This document shows positions 12,331-22,974 of a DNA stretch of 64,000 bases, in pieces (within the stretch, counting starts at the first letter, position 1; each line of letters begins with the position of its first letter). Both the position numbers and the translations under genes were made by a program. The stretch spans positions 2,652,014 through 2,716,013 of the forward strand of contig NW_024753828.1 in NCBI RefSeq assembly GCF_018991925.1, read 5' to 3'. Below the pieces are notes generated by a model. The model saw nothing but the letters and a program-made list of their open reading frames with translations. It ran no database searches and was not told the DNA's origin. The stretch comes from Homarus americanus (taxonomy: Eukaryota; Arthropoda; Malacostraca; Decapoda; Nephropidae).

Positions 12331-12399
12331 GAGCCAAGCTCTCACTTCACGTTGCCCCAAAACAGCAAAGGCAGCAAGCCTCCAGAAGAGGTTTTTACA

Positions 12400-12960
12400 C
12401 TAAGCGTATGGAGGCCTCAGCGGTAGCACATGCTTTCAGAGAGCAGCTCGAACATTGTCTGATAAACAACCCAACAGCAAACAATGCAAATCCCAGTGCC
12501 AAATGGGATAATCTCGACACTGTCATGACAAAAACCTGCAGAGAGACCCTCGGCCAAATCGAAAGAATACACCAAGACTGGTTTGATAAAAATAACCCGG
12601 CAATCAATGTACTCATCGATGAACAACGTGCTGCTTTAGCTGACTGACAGAACAACCCTCAGTCTCGAAACAAAGCAAGAAGAAAGCGGCGGCCTAGCGG
12701 GAACTTTGCAATCTAAATTACGACTGGTTTAAAAATAAAGTATGTGAAACAAAAATTTGCAGATCAGCACAAGATGCGCGAATTTTTCAATTCCACTAAA
12801 ACATTTTATGGGCCAATCACTTGTGGCGCAGCCCTCCTATGCTCATCCAACGGTAACTCCATAATTGAAGGCGATGAAGGCCTACTTCAGTGCTGGAAAG
12901 AGCACCACCATTCACTGCTCAACCGAAACACCGATGTGGATGTCCTGACTACCCAGCAGT
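12400..12960 (+). pseudogene. LINE linker between endonuclease and RT
   Basis: Two partial frames (12,408-12,645 and 12,744-12,980) encode charged, moderately helical sequence typical of the linker before the RT, such as RETLGQIERIHQDWFD and QHKMREFFNSTKTFYGP. Stops at 12,646 and near 12,980 break it. Confidence 0.6.
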
Positions 12961-12989
12961 CCCTCAGCATCCAGAGCTGACCCACCTCA

Positions 12990-14660
12990 GATATCTTCCA
13001 TCCCTGGATAAGGTAGCTACTGCCATCAAACAGATTAAAAATAACAAAGCCTCAGAGCCTGATGGAATCCCAGCCAAGGTGTATAAAGCAGGAGAACCTC
13101 TGCTTACCAGCCGTCTCCACTCTCCTGGAGAATATATGTGAAAAGGAGGAAATCCCCCAAGCTCTTAAAGACGCCTCCCTCGTTAATATATACAAGAACA
13201 GGGGAGATCGGTCAGACTGTGGCAACTACCGCGGGATCTCGCTGCTGTCTGTAGCTGGCAAGATTATCGCCCGAGTCCTCCTAAACAGACTTCTTCCTGA
13301 GGCGGAAAACTTCCTCCCAGAATCTCACTGTGGCTTTAGACCATCACGTGGCACCACTGACATTATCTTTGCTGCTCCTCAGATACAAGAAAAGTGCGGA
13401 GAACAGCTTCGTGACCTGTACATGGCTTTCGTCAACCTAACCAAAGCCTTCGACTCGGTCAATAGGGAAGCCTACTGTTGGACGCTCAGCCGTTTTGGCT
13501 ACCTCTCAAAATTCCTTGCCATTTTGAGGCAACTCCACGATGGCATGAACGACAGTGTCCTGCACAATGACACCCAGTCTGAGTTCTTTCCCATCCAAAC
13601 GGGTTAAACAAGGGTGTGTACTGGCACCAACTCTCTTTCCCATTTTCTTGGCTGTCTTCCTTACTTGTGCCAGCGCAAATTTAGCCGGCGGAGTGGACAT
13701 ACGGTACTGGATGAAGGGTCATTTCAACATAAGACGACTCCAGGCAAGAACAAAGGTTTCGGCAGCTTCCATTACTGAGTTTCAGTATGCAGACGACCTC
13801 ACCCTTGTTGCTCACACTGAACGCGACCTACAGGAGATCCTGAACACCTATGCCTGTCCCTGGTTCAGCCACACCTCCACCATCCATCCAGCTTAACGGT
13901 ACCACCCTTACTAATGTTACCCACTTTCGGTATCTCGGCTCCCACCTGTCCACCATCACGGACATTGATGAAGAGATTCAGCATCGGATCAGATGTACAT
14001 CCCAAGCCTTTGGTAGACTCCGAAACCGTGTCTTCATCTGTAGGTAACTGAAATTATTTACAAAGCTACACGTATATCGAGCAGTGGTCCTCCCCACCAT
14101 ACTATATGGCAGTGAGACATGGGTCACATACAGGAGGCACCTCAATTCACTTGAAAACTTTCACCAACGTAGTCTACGTTCCATCCTCCGTTTCGCTGGG
14201 AAGACAAGAGAACAAATGCCAGTATTCTTGCCGACACCAACCGTAGGAGCATCGAGGCTATACCATTATCCATTAACAACTACACTGAACTGGCCATGTT
14301 CCCCGCATGGACGACAGTAGACTGCCAAAGCAGCTACTTTACAGTCAACTAACGAATAGTAAACGGAATGCTGGCGGGCAACTGGAAAGGTATAAGGATA
14401 GTCTTAAGACAAACCTGAAACAGTGCCAACTCCCACATGGGAGACAATTACTCCACACCGTAACGCTTGGAGGAGCACCACACAAGCTGTCAATACTTTC
14501 GAGTTAACCCGACTGCATAACGAGGCAGACAAGCGCCATCGCCGGAAAGACGCTGCTGCCGCTCCTTCCGCACTAGATGTAGCCCCCCACATATGCAAAT
14601 TTCTTGATCTACCCTGCTGGTTTCGTATCGGCCTCTTTAGTCACCTGAAGACTCACCAAC
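12990..14660 (+). pseudogene. LINE reverse transcriptase and C-terminal region
   Basis: Recognisable RT blocks in order: IKNNKASEPDGIPAKVYK (the usual Gly before PDG is Glu), NYRGISLLSVAGKIIARVLL, HCGFRPSRGTTDIIFA, FVNLTKAFDSV (motif A), VKQGCVLAPTLF, FQYADDLTLVAHT (motif C with both Asp), FRYLGSHLS and LPTILYGSETWV. In motif A the residue where family members carry the catalytic Asp (F-x-D-L) is Asn, so catalysis would be lost even without the frameshifts. Frame changes fall near 13,062, 13,605, 13,850, 14,300 and 14,420. Confidence 0.85.
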
Positions 14661-14740
14661 CTAGGTGACATCCTTTATAACTCATATCATTGTATCATAA
14701 CTGGATGATCGCTATACTCGATTCAGAGTGACAGTAAAGT

Positions 14741-14751
14741 AGTAGTGCGTG

Positions 14752-14783
<32 letters not shown>

Positions 14784-14797
14784 TGTTTTTTTTTTTT
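14741..14797. repeat. (TGCG)n microsatellite and poly-T at gap edge
   Basis: About ten TGCG units followed by 12 T. It sits right after the LINE and directly before the Ns. It may be the LINE tail, or the low-complexity sequence at which assembly stopped. Confidence 0.9.
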
Positions 14798-14897
14798 NNN
14801 NNNNNNNNNNNNNNNNNNNNNNNNNNNNNNNNNNNNNNNNNNNNNNNNNNNNNNNNNNNNNNNNNNNNNNNNNNNNNNNNNNNNNNNNNNNNNNNNN
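14798..14897. other. Assembly gap of 100 N
   Basis: Exactly 100 N, the usual placeholder for a gap of unknown size. The adjoining 32-bp array may continue into it. Confidence 0.99.
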
Positions 14898-17428
14898 ATA
14901 GTGCGCAGTATGTGTTCTGGTTATGACGCGTAGTGCACAGTATGTGTTCTGGTTATGACGTAGTGTACAGTATGTGTTCTGGTTATGACGTATAGTGTAC
15001 AGTATGTGTTCTGGTTATAATATAGTGTACAGTATGTGTTCTGTTATGACGTGTGTACAGTATGTGTTCTGTTATGACGCATAGTGTACAGTATGTGTTC
15101 TGTTGGCGACGTAAGTGTACAGTATGTGTTCTGTTATGACGTATAGTGTACAGTATGTGTTCTGGTTATGACGCATAGTGTACAGTATGTGTGTTCTGGT
15201 TATGACGTAAGATAGTGTACAGTATGTGTTCGGTTATGACGAGTGTGCGATGTGTTCTGGTTATGACGCATAGTGTACAGTATGTGTTCTGGTTATGACG
15301 CATAGTGTACAGTATGTGTTCTGGTTATGACCATAGTTACAGTAGTGTCGTTCGGTTATGACGATAGTGTACAGTATGTGTTCTTTATGACGTATAGTGT
15401 ACAGTATGTGTTCTGGTTATGACGATAGTGTACAAGATGTGTTCTGGTTATGACGATATGTACAGTGTGTGTTCTGTTGCGTATTGTTCTGTTATGACGT
15501 ATAGTGTACAGTATGTGTTCTGGTTATGACGATAGTGTACAGTATGTGTTCTTGCATGACGATAGTGTACAGTATGTGTTCTGGTTATGACGCATAGTGT
15601 ACAGTGTGTTCTGGTTATGACGATAGTGTACAGTATGTGTTCTGACGTGTAGTGTACAGTATGTGTTCTGTTATGACGATAGTGTACAGTATGTGTTCTG
15701 GTTATGACGCATAGTGTACAGTATGTGTTCTGGTTATGACGTATAGTGTACAGTATGTGTTCTTCAGATCTGGTTATGACGAGTGTACAGTATGTGTTCT
15801 GGTTATGACGATAGCAGTATGTGTTCTGGTTATGACGTGTAGTGTACAGAGTGTGTTCTGGTTATGACGATAGTGTACAGTATGTTCGTTGCGACGTATA
15901 GTATGTGTTCTGGTTATGACGATAGTGTACAGTATGTGTTCTGTTATGACGCATAGTGTACAGTGTGTTCTGGTTATGACGATAGTGTACAGTATGTGTT
16001 CGGTTATGACGATAGTGTACAGTATGTGTTCTGGTTATGACGTAGTGCAAGTATGTGTTCTGGTTATGACGTATAGTGTACAGTATGTGTTCTGGTTATG
16101 ACGTATAGTGTACAGTATGTGTTCTGGTTATGACGATAGTGCACAGTGTGTGTTCTGGTTATGACGATAGTGTACAGTATGTGTTCTGGTTATGACGATA
16201 GTTGTACAGTATGTGTTCTGTTATGACGATAGTGTACAGTATGTGTTCTGGTTATGACGCATAGTGTACAGCATGTGTTCTGGTTATGACGTATAGTGCA
16301 CAGTATGTGTTCTGGTTATGACGGATAGTGTACAGTATGTGTTCTGGTTATGACGCAGTAAAGGTGTTCTGGGACGATAGTGCACAGTATGTGTTCTGGT
16401 TATGACGTATAGTGTACAGTATGTGTTCTGGCTGACGCAGTATGTGGTTATAGCATGTGTTCGACAGTGCGTGTGTTCTGGTAGACGATAGTGTACAGTA
16501 TGTGTTCTGTTATGACGATAGTGCACAGTATTTCTGGTTATGACGTATAGTGTACAGTATGTGTTCTGGTTATGACGATAGTGTACAGTATGTGTTCTGG
16601 TTATGACAGTGTACAGTATGTGTTCTGGTTATGACGTATAGTGTACAGTATGTGTCAGTATGTGTTCTACATACGTATAGTGTACAGTATGTGTTCTGGT
16701 TACGACGTGTACAGTATGTGTTCTATGACGTGATAGTGTACAGTATGTGTTCTGGTTATGACGCATAGTGTACAGTATGTGTTCTGGTTATGACGTATAG
16801 TGCACAGTATGTGTTCTGGTTATGACGATAGTGTACAGTATGTGTTCTTAGAATGCATAGTGTACAGTATGTTAGACGAGTATGTGTTCTGGTTATGACG
16901 CATAGTGCACAGTATGTGTTCTGGTTATGACGAGCGTACAGTATGTGTTCTGTTACGACGCAGTGACGTATGTGTTATGACGATAGTGTACAGTATGTGT
17001 TCTGGTTATGACTAGAGTGCAGTATGCTGGTTATGACTATAATGGGCAGTGTGTTCTAGACGAGTGCACAGCATGTGTTCTGGTTATGACGCAGTACAGC
17101 ATGTGTTCTGGTTATGACGATAGTGTACAGTATGTGTTCTGGTTATGACGTGCAGTGTAGTATGTTCGGCAGACGTAGTACATATGTGTTCTGGTTATGA
17201 CGTAGTGTACAATGTGTTCTGGTTGCGACGGCAGTGTACAGTATGTGTTCTGGTTATGACGATAGTGTAGCAGTTGTGTTCTGGTTATGACGTAGTACAG
17301 TATGTGTTCTGTTATGACGTATAGTGCCCGATGTGCCAGACGGCAGTGTACAGTGTGTTCTGGTGATGACGACAGTGTGCATGTGTTCTGGTTATGACGA
17401 TAGGTACAGTATGTTCTGGTTATGACGC
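14898..17428. repeat. About 32-bp minisatellite, 2.5 kb or longer
   Basis: About 80 copies of a unit TAGTGTACAGTATGTGTTCT then GGTTATGACGCA (or GTA / A variants at the end). Copies are more degraded between 16,400 and 17,400. The array begins at the assembly gap, so its full length is unknown. Confidence 0.97.
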
Positions 17429-17429
17429 A

Positions 17430-18635
17430 CCGTGACTGTTGTGTGTGGCTTCCTTCTGTTGCTGTAAACCTTCCTGTGTGTGTGAACCTTCTTGTGTGTA
17501 AACCTCCCTGTGTGTGAATCTTCCTGTGTGTGAACCTTCCGTTGTATTCGGTAAGAATCCCCGTTGTGAACCTCTGTGTGAACCCTTGTGTGACTCTGTG
17601 TGAACCTCTGTGAACCTTGTGGAACTTCCTGTGTTTGGAACCTCCTGGTGAACCAAACCCTTGTGAACCTTCCTGTGTGTGAATCTTCCTGTGTGTGAAC
17701 CTTCCTGTGTGTGAACCAACTTCCTGTGTGTGAACCTTCCTGTGTGTGAACTTCCTTGTGTGAACCTTCCTGTGTGAACCTTCCTGTGTGTGAACCTTCC
17801 TGTGTGTGAACCTCCTGTGTGTAACCTTCCCTGTGTGTGAATCTTCCTGTGTGTAACCTTTGAATCCTGTGAACTTCCTGTGTGTGAACCTTCCGTGTGA
17901 ACCCCTGTGTGAATCTTCCTGTGTGTGAACCTTCCTGTGTGTGAACCTTCCCTGTGTGAATCTTCCTGTGTGAATCTTCCTGTGTGAACCTTCCTGTGTG
18001 AACTTCCTTGTGTGAACCTTCCCTGTGTGGAACCTTCCTGTGTGAACCTTCCTGTGTGTGAACCTTCCTGTGTGTGAACCCCTGTGTGAACTCCCTGTGT
18101 GAACCTTCCTGTGTGAACCTTCCTGTGTGTGAATCTCCTGTGAACCCTGTGTGAACCTTCCTGTGTGAATCTCCTGTGTGAACCTTCCTGTGTGTGAACC
18201 TGTGTAACCTCCTGTTGAACCTTCCTTGTGAACCCTGTGAATCTTCCACCTGTGTGTGAATCTTCCTGTGTGAACCCCGTGAACCTTCCTGTGTGTGAAC
18301 CTTCCTGTGTGTGAACCTTCCGTGTGAACCTTCCTGTGTGTGAATCTTCCTGTGTGTGAACCTTCCTGTGTGTGAACCTTCCTGTGAACTGTGAACCTTC
18401 CTGTGTGTGTGAACCTTCCTGTGTGTGAACCCTTCCTGTGTGTGAACCTTCCTGTGTGTGAACCTTCTGTGTGTGTGTGAACTGTGTGACCTTGTGGAAC
18501 TAGAACCTTCCTGTGTAGAACCTTCCTGTGTGTGAATCTTCCGTGTGTGAACCTTCCTGTGTGAACCTCTGTGTGTGAACAACCTGTGTGTAATCCGAAC
18601 TTCCTGTGTGTGAACCTTCCTGTGTGTGAACCTGA
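17430..18635. repeat. 18-bp minisatellite
   Basis: About 70 copies of GTGTGTGAACCTTCCTGT with 1-6 base deletions. The minus strand stays open for 396 codons (FTHRKVHTQEGS-like periodicity) because the 18-base unit is a multiple of three and has no stop on that strand. No start context, splice sites or non-repetitive flank support a gene. Confidence 0.97.
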
Positions 18636-18659
18636 TAAGTAATATACTTATTTAATGCC

Positions 18660-19475
18660 ACGTCCTGATTGATTGATGAATTGAAAGAGTTTATTTAGCC
18701 AGAAAAATACAGATACAGAGTGGATAATAATAACAATATTAACATGGCTGGAGCCAGTGGAACCTGAGTTTCTTTTTAGGCACCTGATATATACTATACA
18801 TTTATCTCAAGGAAGTATTATGTAACATTTAGTATCATTGGAATAGTACAATAGCATGCTGGTAATAAGAACATACTATAATGTTACCACGGCTATCACT
18901 TCAATATTTATTTATTTATTTTATTTATTATTATTATTATTTTAGTTTATTTTTATGTTATAAGTATATACATAAATTACAGTGGAATTGAAAAACATAA
19001 GTATAATACAGTACAACATGTTGTACAGTAATAAGGTTGAACAAGAGGACAGAGCTTTCAGGATTATGTCTGTTGGCATTTATGTTTATTGCAATGGTAA
19101 TTACTTATTTATTTACATGTTAATTTCCGATAAAACGGTTTTGATGGTACAATAAAAGCAGGTACTGTAAATATAGTAGGTGTTACAAGAAATGTTAATA
19201 CTTTAGACAATTGATATTTTAAGAGATAATTTAAAGGAAGGAGCGTAGTCTTTGCTGGGATGGGTGGGGTAAGTTGTTCCAAACCTTCACAATGATATTT
19301 TATGGAGGTCTGGGACTGAGAGGAGCGCATGGGGGGTGGTCTTAGTAGCTCTGGGTGCCAATTTGTATCTCTGATTATTCCGGAACTGGAAATAATTATT
19401 GTCAAGCAAGTGATTGATAGATTTGTAAACAAGGAGGGCACAGCAGTTGGAGACTACTATCTTGACTGTGAGAAG
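18660..19475 (-). mobile_element. LINE 3' fragment (RT C-terminus and tail)
   Basis: The minus strand from about 19,475 to 19,190 gives the end of a LINE RT polyprotein: ALLVYKSINHLLDNN, then NNQRYKLAPRATKTTP, a QTSIKYHC block and, one frame over, VKVWNNLPHPSQQRLRS. A WNxLP block is typical near the C-terminus of many LINE RTs. Downstream on this strand is an AT-rich 3' region ending in a TCAATCAATCAGG tail at about 18,668. The 5' part is missing. Confidence 0.55.
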
Positions 19476-19479
19476 CTGT

Positions 19480-20015
19480 GGCTGCTGTGTCTGCTGTGGC
19501 TGCTGTCCTGTGTGTCTGCTGTCCTGTGTAGTTGTGTTGTGTTGAGGATAGTACAACTGGTCTGCGGGTTTATTGTACCGGGTCTGTGTTACACCATCTG
19601 GGCCTTTATGTGTGTTAACGTTCACCTGATATGGACACCAACGTCAACGGCTCTCACTATGGGGTTGCAGTCAGGTGTGTATGTGTTTCTGGGGTGGTGA
19701 TAGTGGTGTTGGTGGCCTATAGTGCGTTTTTTCTCAGCCAGGTGGTGGTGGTGTCAGGACAGCTTACACTACACCAGTTCTGGCCATAAACACGGAGGGA
19801 GGCTTACTGGTGCCAGGCAGGAGGCGGTAATGATATTCAGCCACCTCCAGGCGGCTGTGAGGGGACGAGACTGGGGGGAACGAGGGAGGGGGGGAGGACA
19901 GACAGATGGAGGCGAAGAGACACAGACAGAAGGGAAGACAGAGAACGAGGTAGATATCAGGACAGGGTAGAGGAGACAGAGGGAGACAGGAAGAAACATG
20001 AGACGGAAATGGGGG
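19480..20015. other. Non-coding stretch between LINE fragment and 39-bp array
   Basis: Contains a short CTG-rich stretch (about 19,475-19,520) and purine-rich DNA towards the array. I recognise no gene or element in it. Confidence 0.5.
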
Positions 20016-20019
20016 TAAG

Positions 20020-21550
20020 AGGTAGGGTGACGGAGGTAGAGGTAGGGAGATAAGGCTGGGGTAGGGTGATGGAGGTGAGTAGGGAGATTTTGGGGTAGGG
20101 TGACGGAGGTAGAGGTAGGGAGATAAGGCTGGGGTAGGGGTGACGGAGGTAGAGGTAGGAGATAAGGCTGGGGTAGGGGTGTGATGGAGGTAGAGGTAGG
20201 GAGATAAGGCTGGGGTAGGGGTGACGGAGGTGAGAGGTAGGGAGATTTGGCTGGGGTAGGGGTGACGGAGGTAGAGGTAGGGAGATAAGGCTGGGGTAGG
20301 GTGGTGACGGAGGTAGAGGTAGGGAGATTTGGCTGGGGTAGGGTGACGGAGGTAGAGGTAGGGAGATAAGGCTGGGGTAGGGTGACGGAGGTAGAGGTAG
20401 GGGAGATAAGGCTGGGGTAGGGTGACTGGGGTAGGGTGATGGAGGTAGAGGTAGGGAGATAAGGCTGGGGTAGGGTGATGGAGGTAGAGGTAGGGAGATA
20501 AGGCTGGGGTAGGGTGACGGAGGTAGAGGTAGGGAGATAAGGCTGGGGTAGGGTGACGGAGGTAGAGGTAGGGAGATAAGGCTGGGGTAGGGTGATGGAG
20601 GTAGAGGTAGGGAGATAAGGCTGGGGTAGGGTGATGGAGGTAGAGGTAGGGAGATAAGGCTGGGGTAGGGTGACGGAGGTAGAGGTAGGGAGATAAGGGC
20701 TGGGGTGGGGTGAGGAGGTGACGTAGAGGTAGGGGAGAGGTAGGGGAGATAAGGTTGGGGTAGGGTGACGGAGGTAGAGGGGAGAGGCTGGGGTAGGGTG
20801 ATGGAGGTAGAGGTAGGGGAGATAAGGCTGGGGTAGGGTGACGGAGTGTAGAGGTAGGGGAGATAAGGCTGGGGTAGGGGTGACGGAGGTAGAGGTAGGG
20901 AGCTGGGGTATGGAGGTAGAGGTAGGGAGATAAGGCTGGGGTGGGGTGACGGAGGCAGAGGTAGGGGAGATAAGGCTGGGGTAGGGGTGTAGAGGTAGGA
21001 GATAAGGCTGGGGTGGGTGATGGAGGTAGGGAGGAGTAGGGGTAGGGAGATAAGGCTGGGGTAGGGTGACGGGAGGTAGAGGGGGGAGATAAGGCTGGAG
21101 GTAGGGTAGAGGTAGGGGAGATAAGGCTGGAGGTAAGGTGAGGTGACGGAGGTAGAGTGTAGGGAGATAAGGCTGGGGTAGGGGGCAGAGGTAGGGAGAT
21201 AAGGCGGGGTAGGGTGACGGAGGTAGAGGTAGGGGAGATAAGGCTGGGGTAGGTGACGGAGGTAGAGGTAGGGAGATAAGGTGGGGTAGGGGTGACGGAG
21301 GTAGAGGTAGAGATAAGACTGGGGTAGGTGAGGAGAGGTAGAGGCTAGGTAGAGGGGAGATAAGGTGGAGGTAGGGTGATGGAGGTAGAGGGAGATAAGG
21401 CTGGGGTAGGGGTGATGGAGGTAGAGGTAGGGAGATAAGGCTGGGGTAGGGGTGATGGAGGTAGAGGTAGGGAGATAAGGCTGGGGTAGGGTGATGGAGG
21501 TAGAGGTAGGGAGATAAGGCTGGGGTAGGGTGACGGAGGTAGGCTGGGGT
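20020..21550. repeat. 39-bp minisatellite
   Basis: About 40 copies of a 39-base unit, GGTAGGGAGATAAGGCTGGG then GTAGGGTGACGGAGGTAGA. The unit is 13 codons long, and the minus strand stays open for 538 codons (19,957-21,573) as repeats of YPSLISLPLPPSP. Copies at 20,440-20,690 and 21,400-21,530 are the most uniform. Open phase follows from unit length and base composition, so I annotate it as satellite DNA. Confidence 0.95.
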
Positions 21551-21773
21551 ATGATATACAGGTCATAACACAAGGATGATAGCCTCAGCCTTACAGTAGG
21601 TGGCAGGTCTCTGATTACCGCACACCACCAGGCTTGGACATACTGTGAGACCCGCCGCCACCAGGACCTGTTGGTGGGTCCTGGTGGCGGTGATGAAGTA
21701 GGTGATAAGAGGCTGGTGACAACAGATGGTAATGAGTCTCCTGAAAGCCTCTGTAAAAAGGCTGACCGTGTAA

Positions 21774-21788
21774 ATGATGAAGCCGCAG
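21774..21788 (+). CDS. Candidate first coding exon of a PH-less Btk29A isoform
   Basis: An in-frame TAA at 21,771 is followed by ATG ATG AAG CCG CAG and a strong donor (CAG|GTGAGT). This encodes MMKPQ and ends in phase 0, the phase required by the SH3 exon at 26,067. Joining them gives a 444-residue SH3-SH2-kinase protein. The intron would be 4,278 bases. Drosophila Btk29A is known to make a form without a PH domain, so the idea is reasonable, but five codons prove nothing. The alternative is that the real upstream exons lie outside the window. Confidence 0.2.
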
Positions 21789-21899
21789 GTGAGTATGATA
21801 GTGAAAATAGTGATAGTGATGATGATAAGGACGGCTCAAAGTTGATTATGAAAACGTAGGAAAGAAATTGTCAACGAGATGATCCTTCATGGGAGGAGA

Positions 21900-22110
21900 G
21901 AAGGAGGACACAGGGTGGCAAGGAAGGAGAACACGGTGGTAAGGAAGGAGGATACAGGGTGGCAAGGATGGAGGACACAGTGCGGCAGGGAAGGAGGACA
22001 CAGTGCGGCAGGGAAGGAGGACACAGTGCGGCAGGGAAGGAGGACACAGGGCGACAAGGAAGGACACAGGGTAGCAAGGAAGGAGGACACAGGGCGGCAA
22101 GAAAGGAGTT
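21900..22110. repeat. About 22-bp minisatellite
   Basis: About nine copies of a unit GGAAGGAGGACACAGTGCGG then CA, with GGGTGGCAA and GGGCGGCAA variants. The Cys/Leu/Pro-rich minus-strand frames here are artefacts. Confidence 0.92.
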
Positions 22111-22264
22111 GATTGGCTGGGTTCATCACAGTCGGTGGTGAGGGGAACAAGCAGAGTTCCGCATTATTAGTGAAGCGTCAGTCGCCGTCGGGCCAAGAAT
22201 CGGGCACGGGGCTAGGGGTCAGGTATGGGGTCGGGGTGAGCACAGGGGATGGGCACGGGGCCAG

Positions 22265-22740
22265 GGGAGATTTTTAGATTGTCCCCGAGGGGGCTAGTTT
22301 ATTGGGCACCCCCTTACATCCTGTGCAAGGTGAAGCGCAGAAGCGTTTACATTGCCCATCTGGGAAGCATGCGGAGTTTATGCTTACCTTTATGACTCGT
22401 GCATTAAGGGCGTAAAAGCCTGAAGGGTCATGGGTTTTGTCAGCAAGTTACATAAAGTGACAGAATGATGAGTGTGTAGGGGTAAATTTTCCAGTACAAT
22501 TTATCTTTATGGCAAAGCGTAGCAGGTCCCTAATAATGTCAAGTGCCAGGCCATAGCCATAGGCATTGACAATATTAAGGGACATACCTTTTAGTGTGAT
22601 TGTGATGGCGTGTACGTCGGTAGTGTCGGCTTCAAGGGGGACGTCGAGAGGTTGGAAGGGGACTTTCTTCTTGGCGTATATACGTAGTCCACTAGCATCT
22701 CCGCATGGTGGTCAATTGATTTGGAGAACTGGAGTGGATG
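22265..22740 (-). mobile_element. LINE fragment: endonuclease piece joined to 3' tail
   Basis: Minus-strand translation from 22,735 gives GLRIYAKKKVPFQPLDVPLE, then DVHAITITLKGMSLNIVNAYG, a pattern typical of the middle of a LINE AP-type endonuclease. The frame has no early Met. About 250 bases further on this strand comes a tail (CAGGATGTAAGGGGGTGCCC, then an AATAAA-containing stretch) matching the tail of the LINE at 1,415-4,895. The RT and RNase H are missing, so this is an internally deleted copy, possibly of the same family. Confidence 0.5.
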
Positions 22741-22974
22741 GGCCCCAGGTGCCGGCATGCCGGTGGGGGACGGGGAGCCGGGGGAGGATGGTCATATGGA
22801 CTGACATAGGGCCAGGGGACGGACACGGGGTCAGCGTGTGGGGTCACAGGCAGGCAGCACAAGAACCTGCCACGGATTTAGATACACATCCCATAAAGGT
22901 GGGCCCGGGAGACCTCGAGGCCACAACACTCCGTGACTCCTGCAGTTGCCACAACAATTGGAAAACATGAAAAA

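Larger units (their letters stand above)
11310..14740 (+). mobile_element. Decayed non-LTR retrotransposon, endonuclease plus RT
   Basis: A probable 5' untranslated part (11,310-11,550) is followed by an AP-type endonuclease (11,560-12,330) and a reverse transcriptase with C-terminal region (about 12,960-14,660). The frame changes at least eight times, so it is inactive, but domain order and nearly full length are kept. No separate ORF1 is visible. No RNase H motif is seen, unlike the minus-strand LINE at 1,415-4,895. The gene plan is like RTE/CR1-type elements, but the clade is not settled. A short (TGCG)n tract and poly-T follow, then the assembly gap. Confidence 0.85.

Noticed and set aside
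6436..17428. CRISPR-like regular arrays
   Set aside because: The whole unit repeats, with no unique spacers between conserved repeats, and the genome is eukaryotic. These are minisatellites.
17392..18582. 396-codon minus-strand frame with HTGRFTHRKVH repeats
   Set aside because: Explained by the 18-bp repeat, which is a multiple of three and free of stops on that strand. No supporting flanking sequence or splice sites.
21610..21788. Larger coding exon reading AWTYCETRRHQDLLVGPGGG and onwards
   Set aside because: The frame is open and ends at a good donor, but it would end in phase 1 and the SH3 exon needs phase 0. No PH or zinc motif is visible in it.
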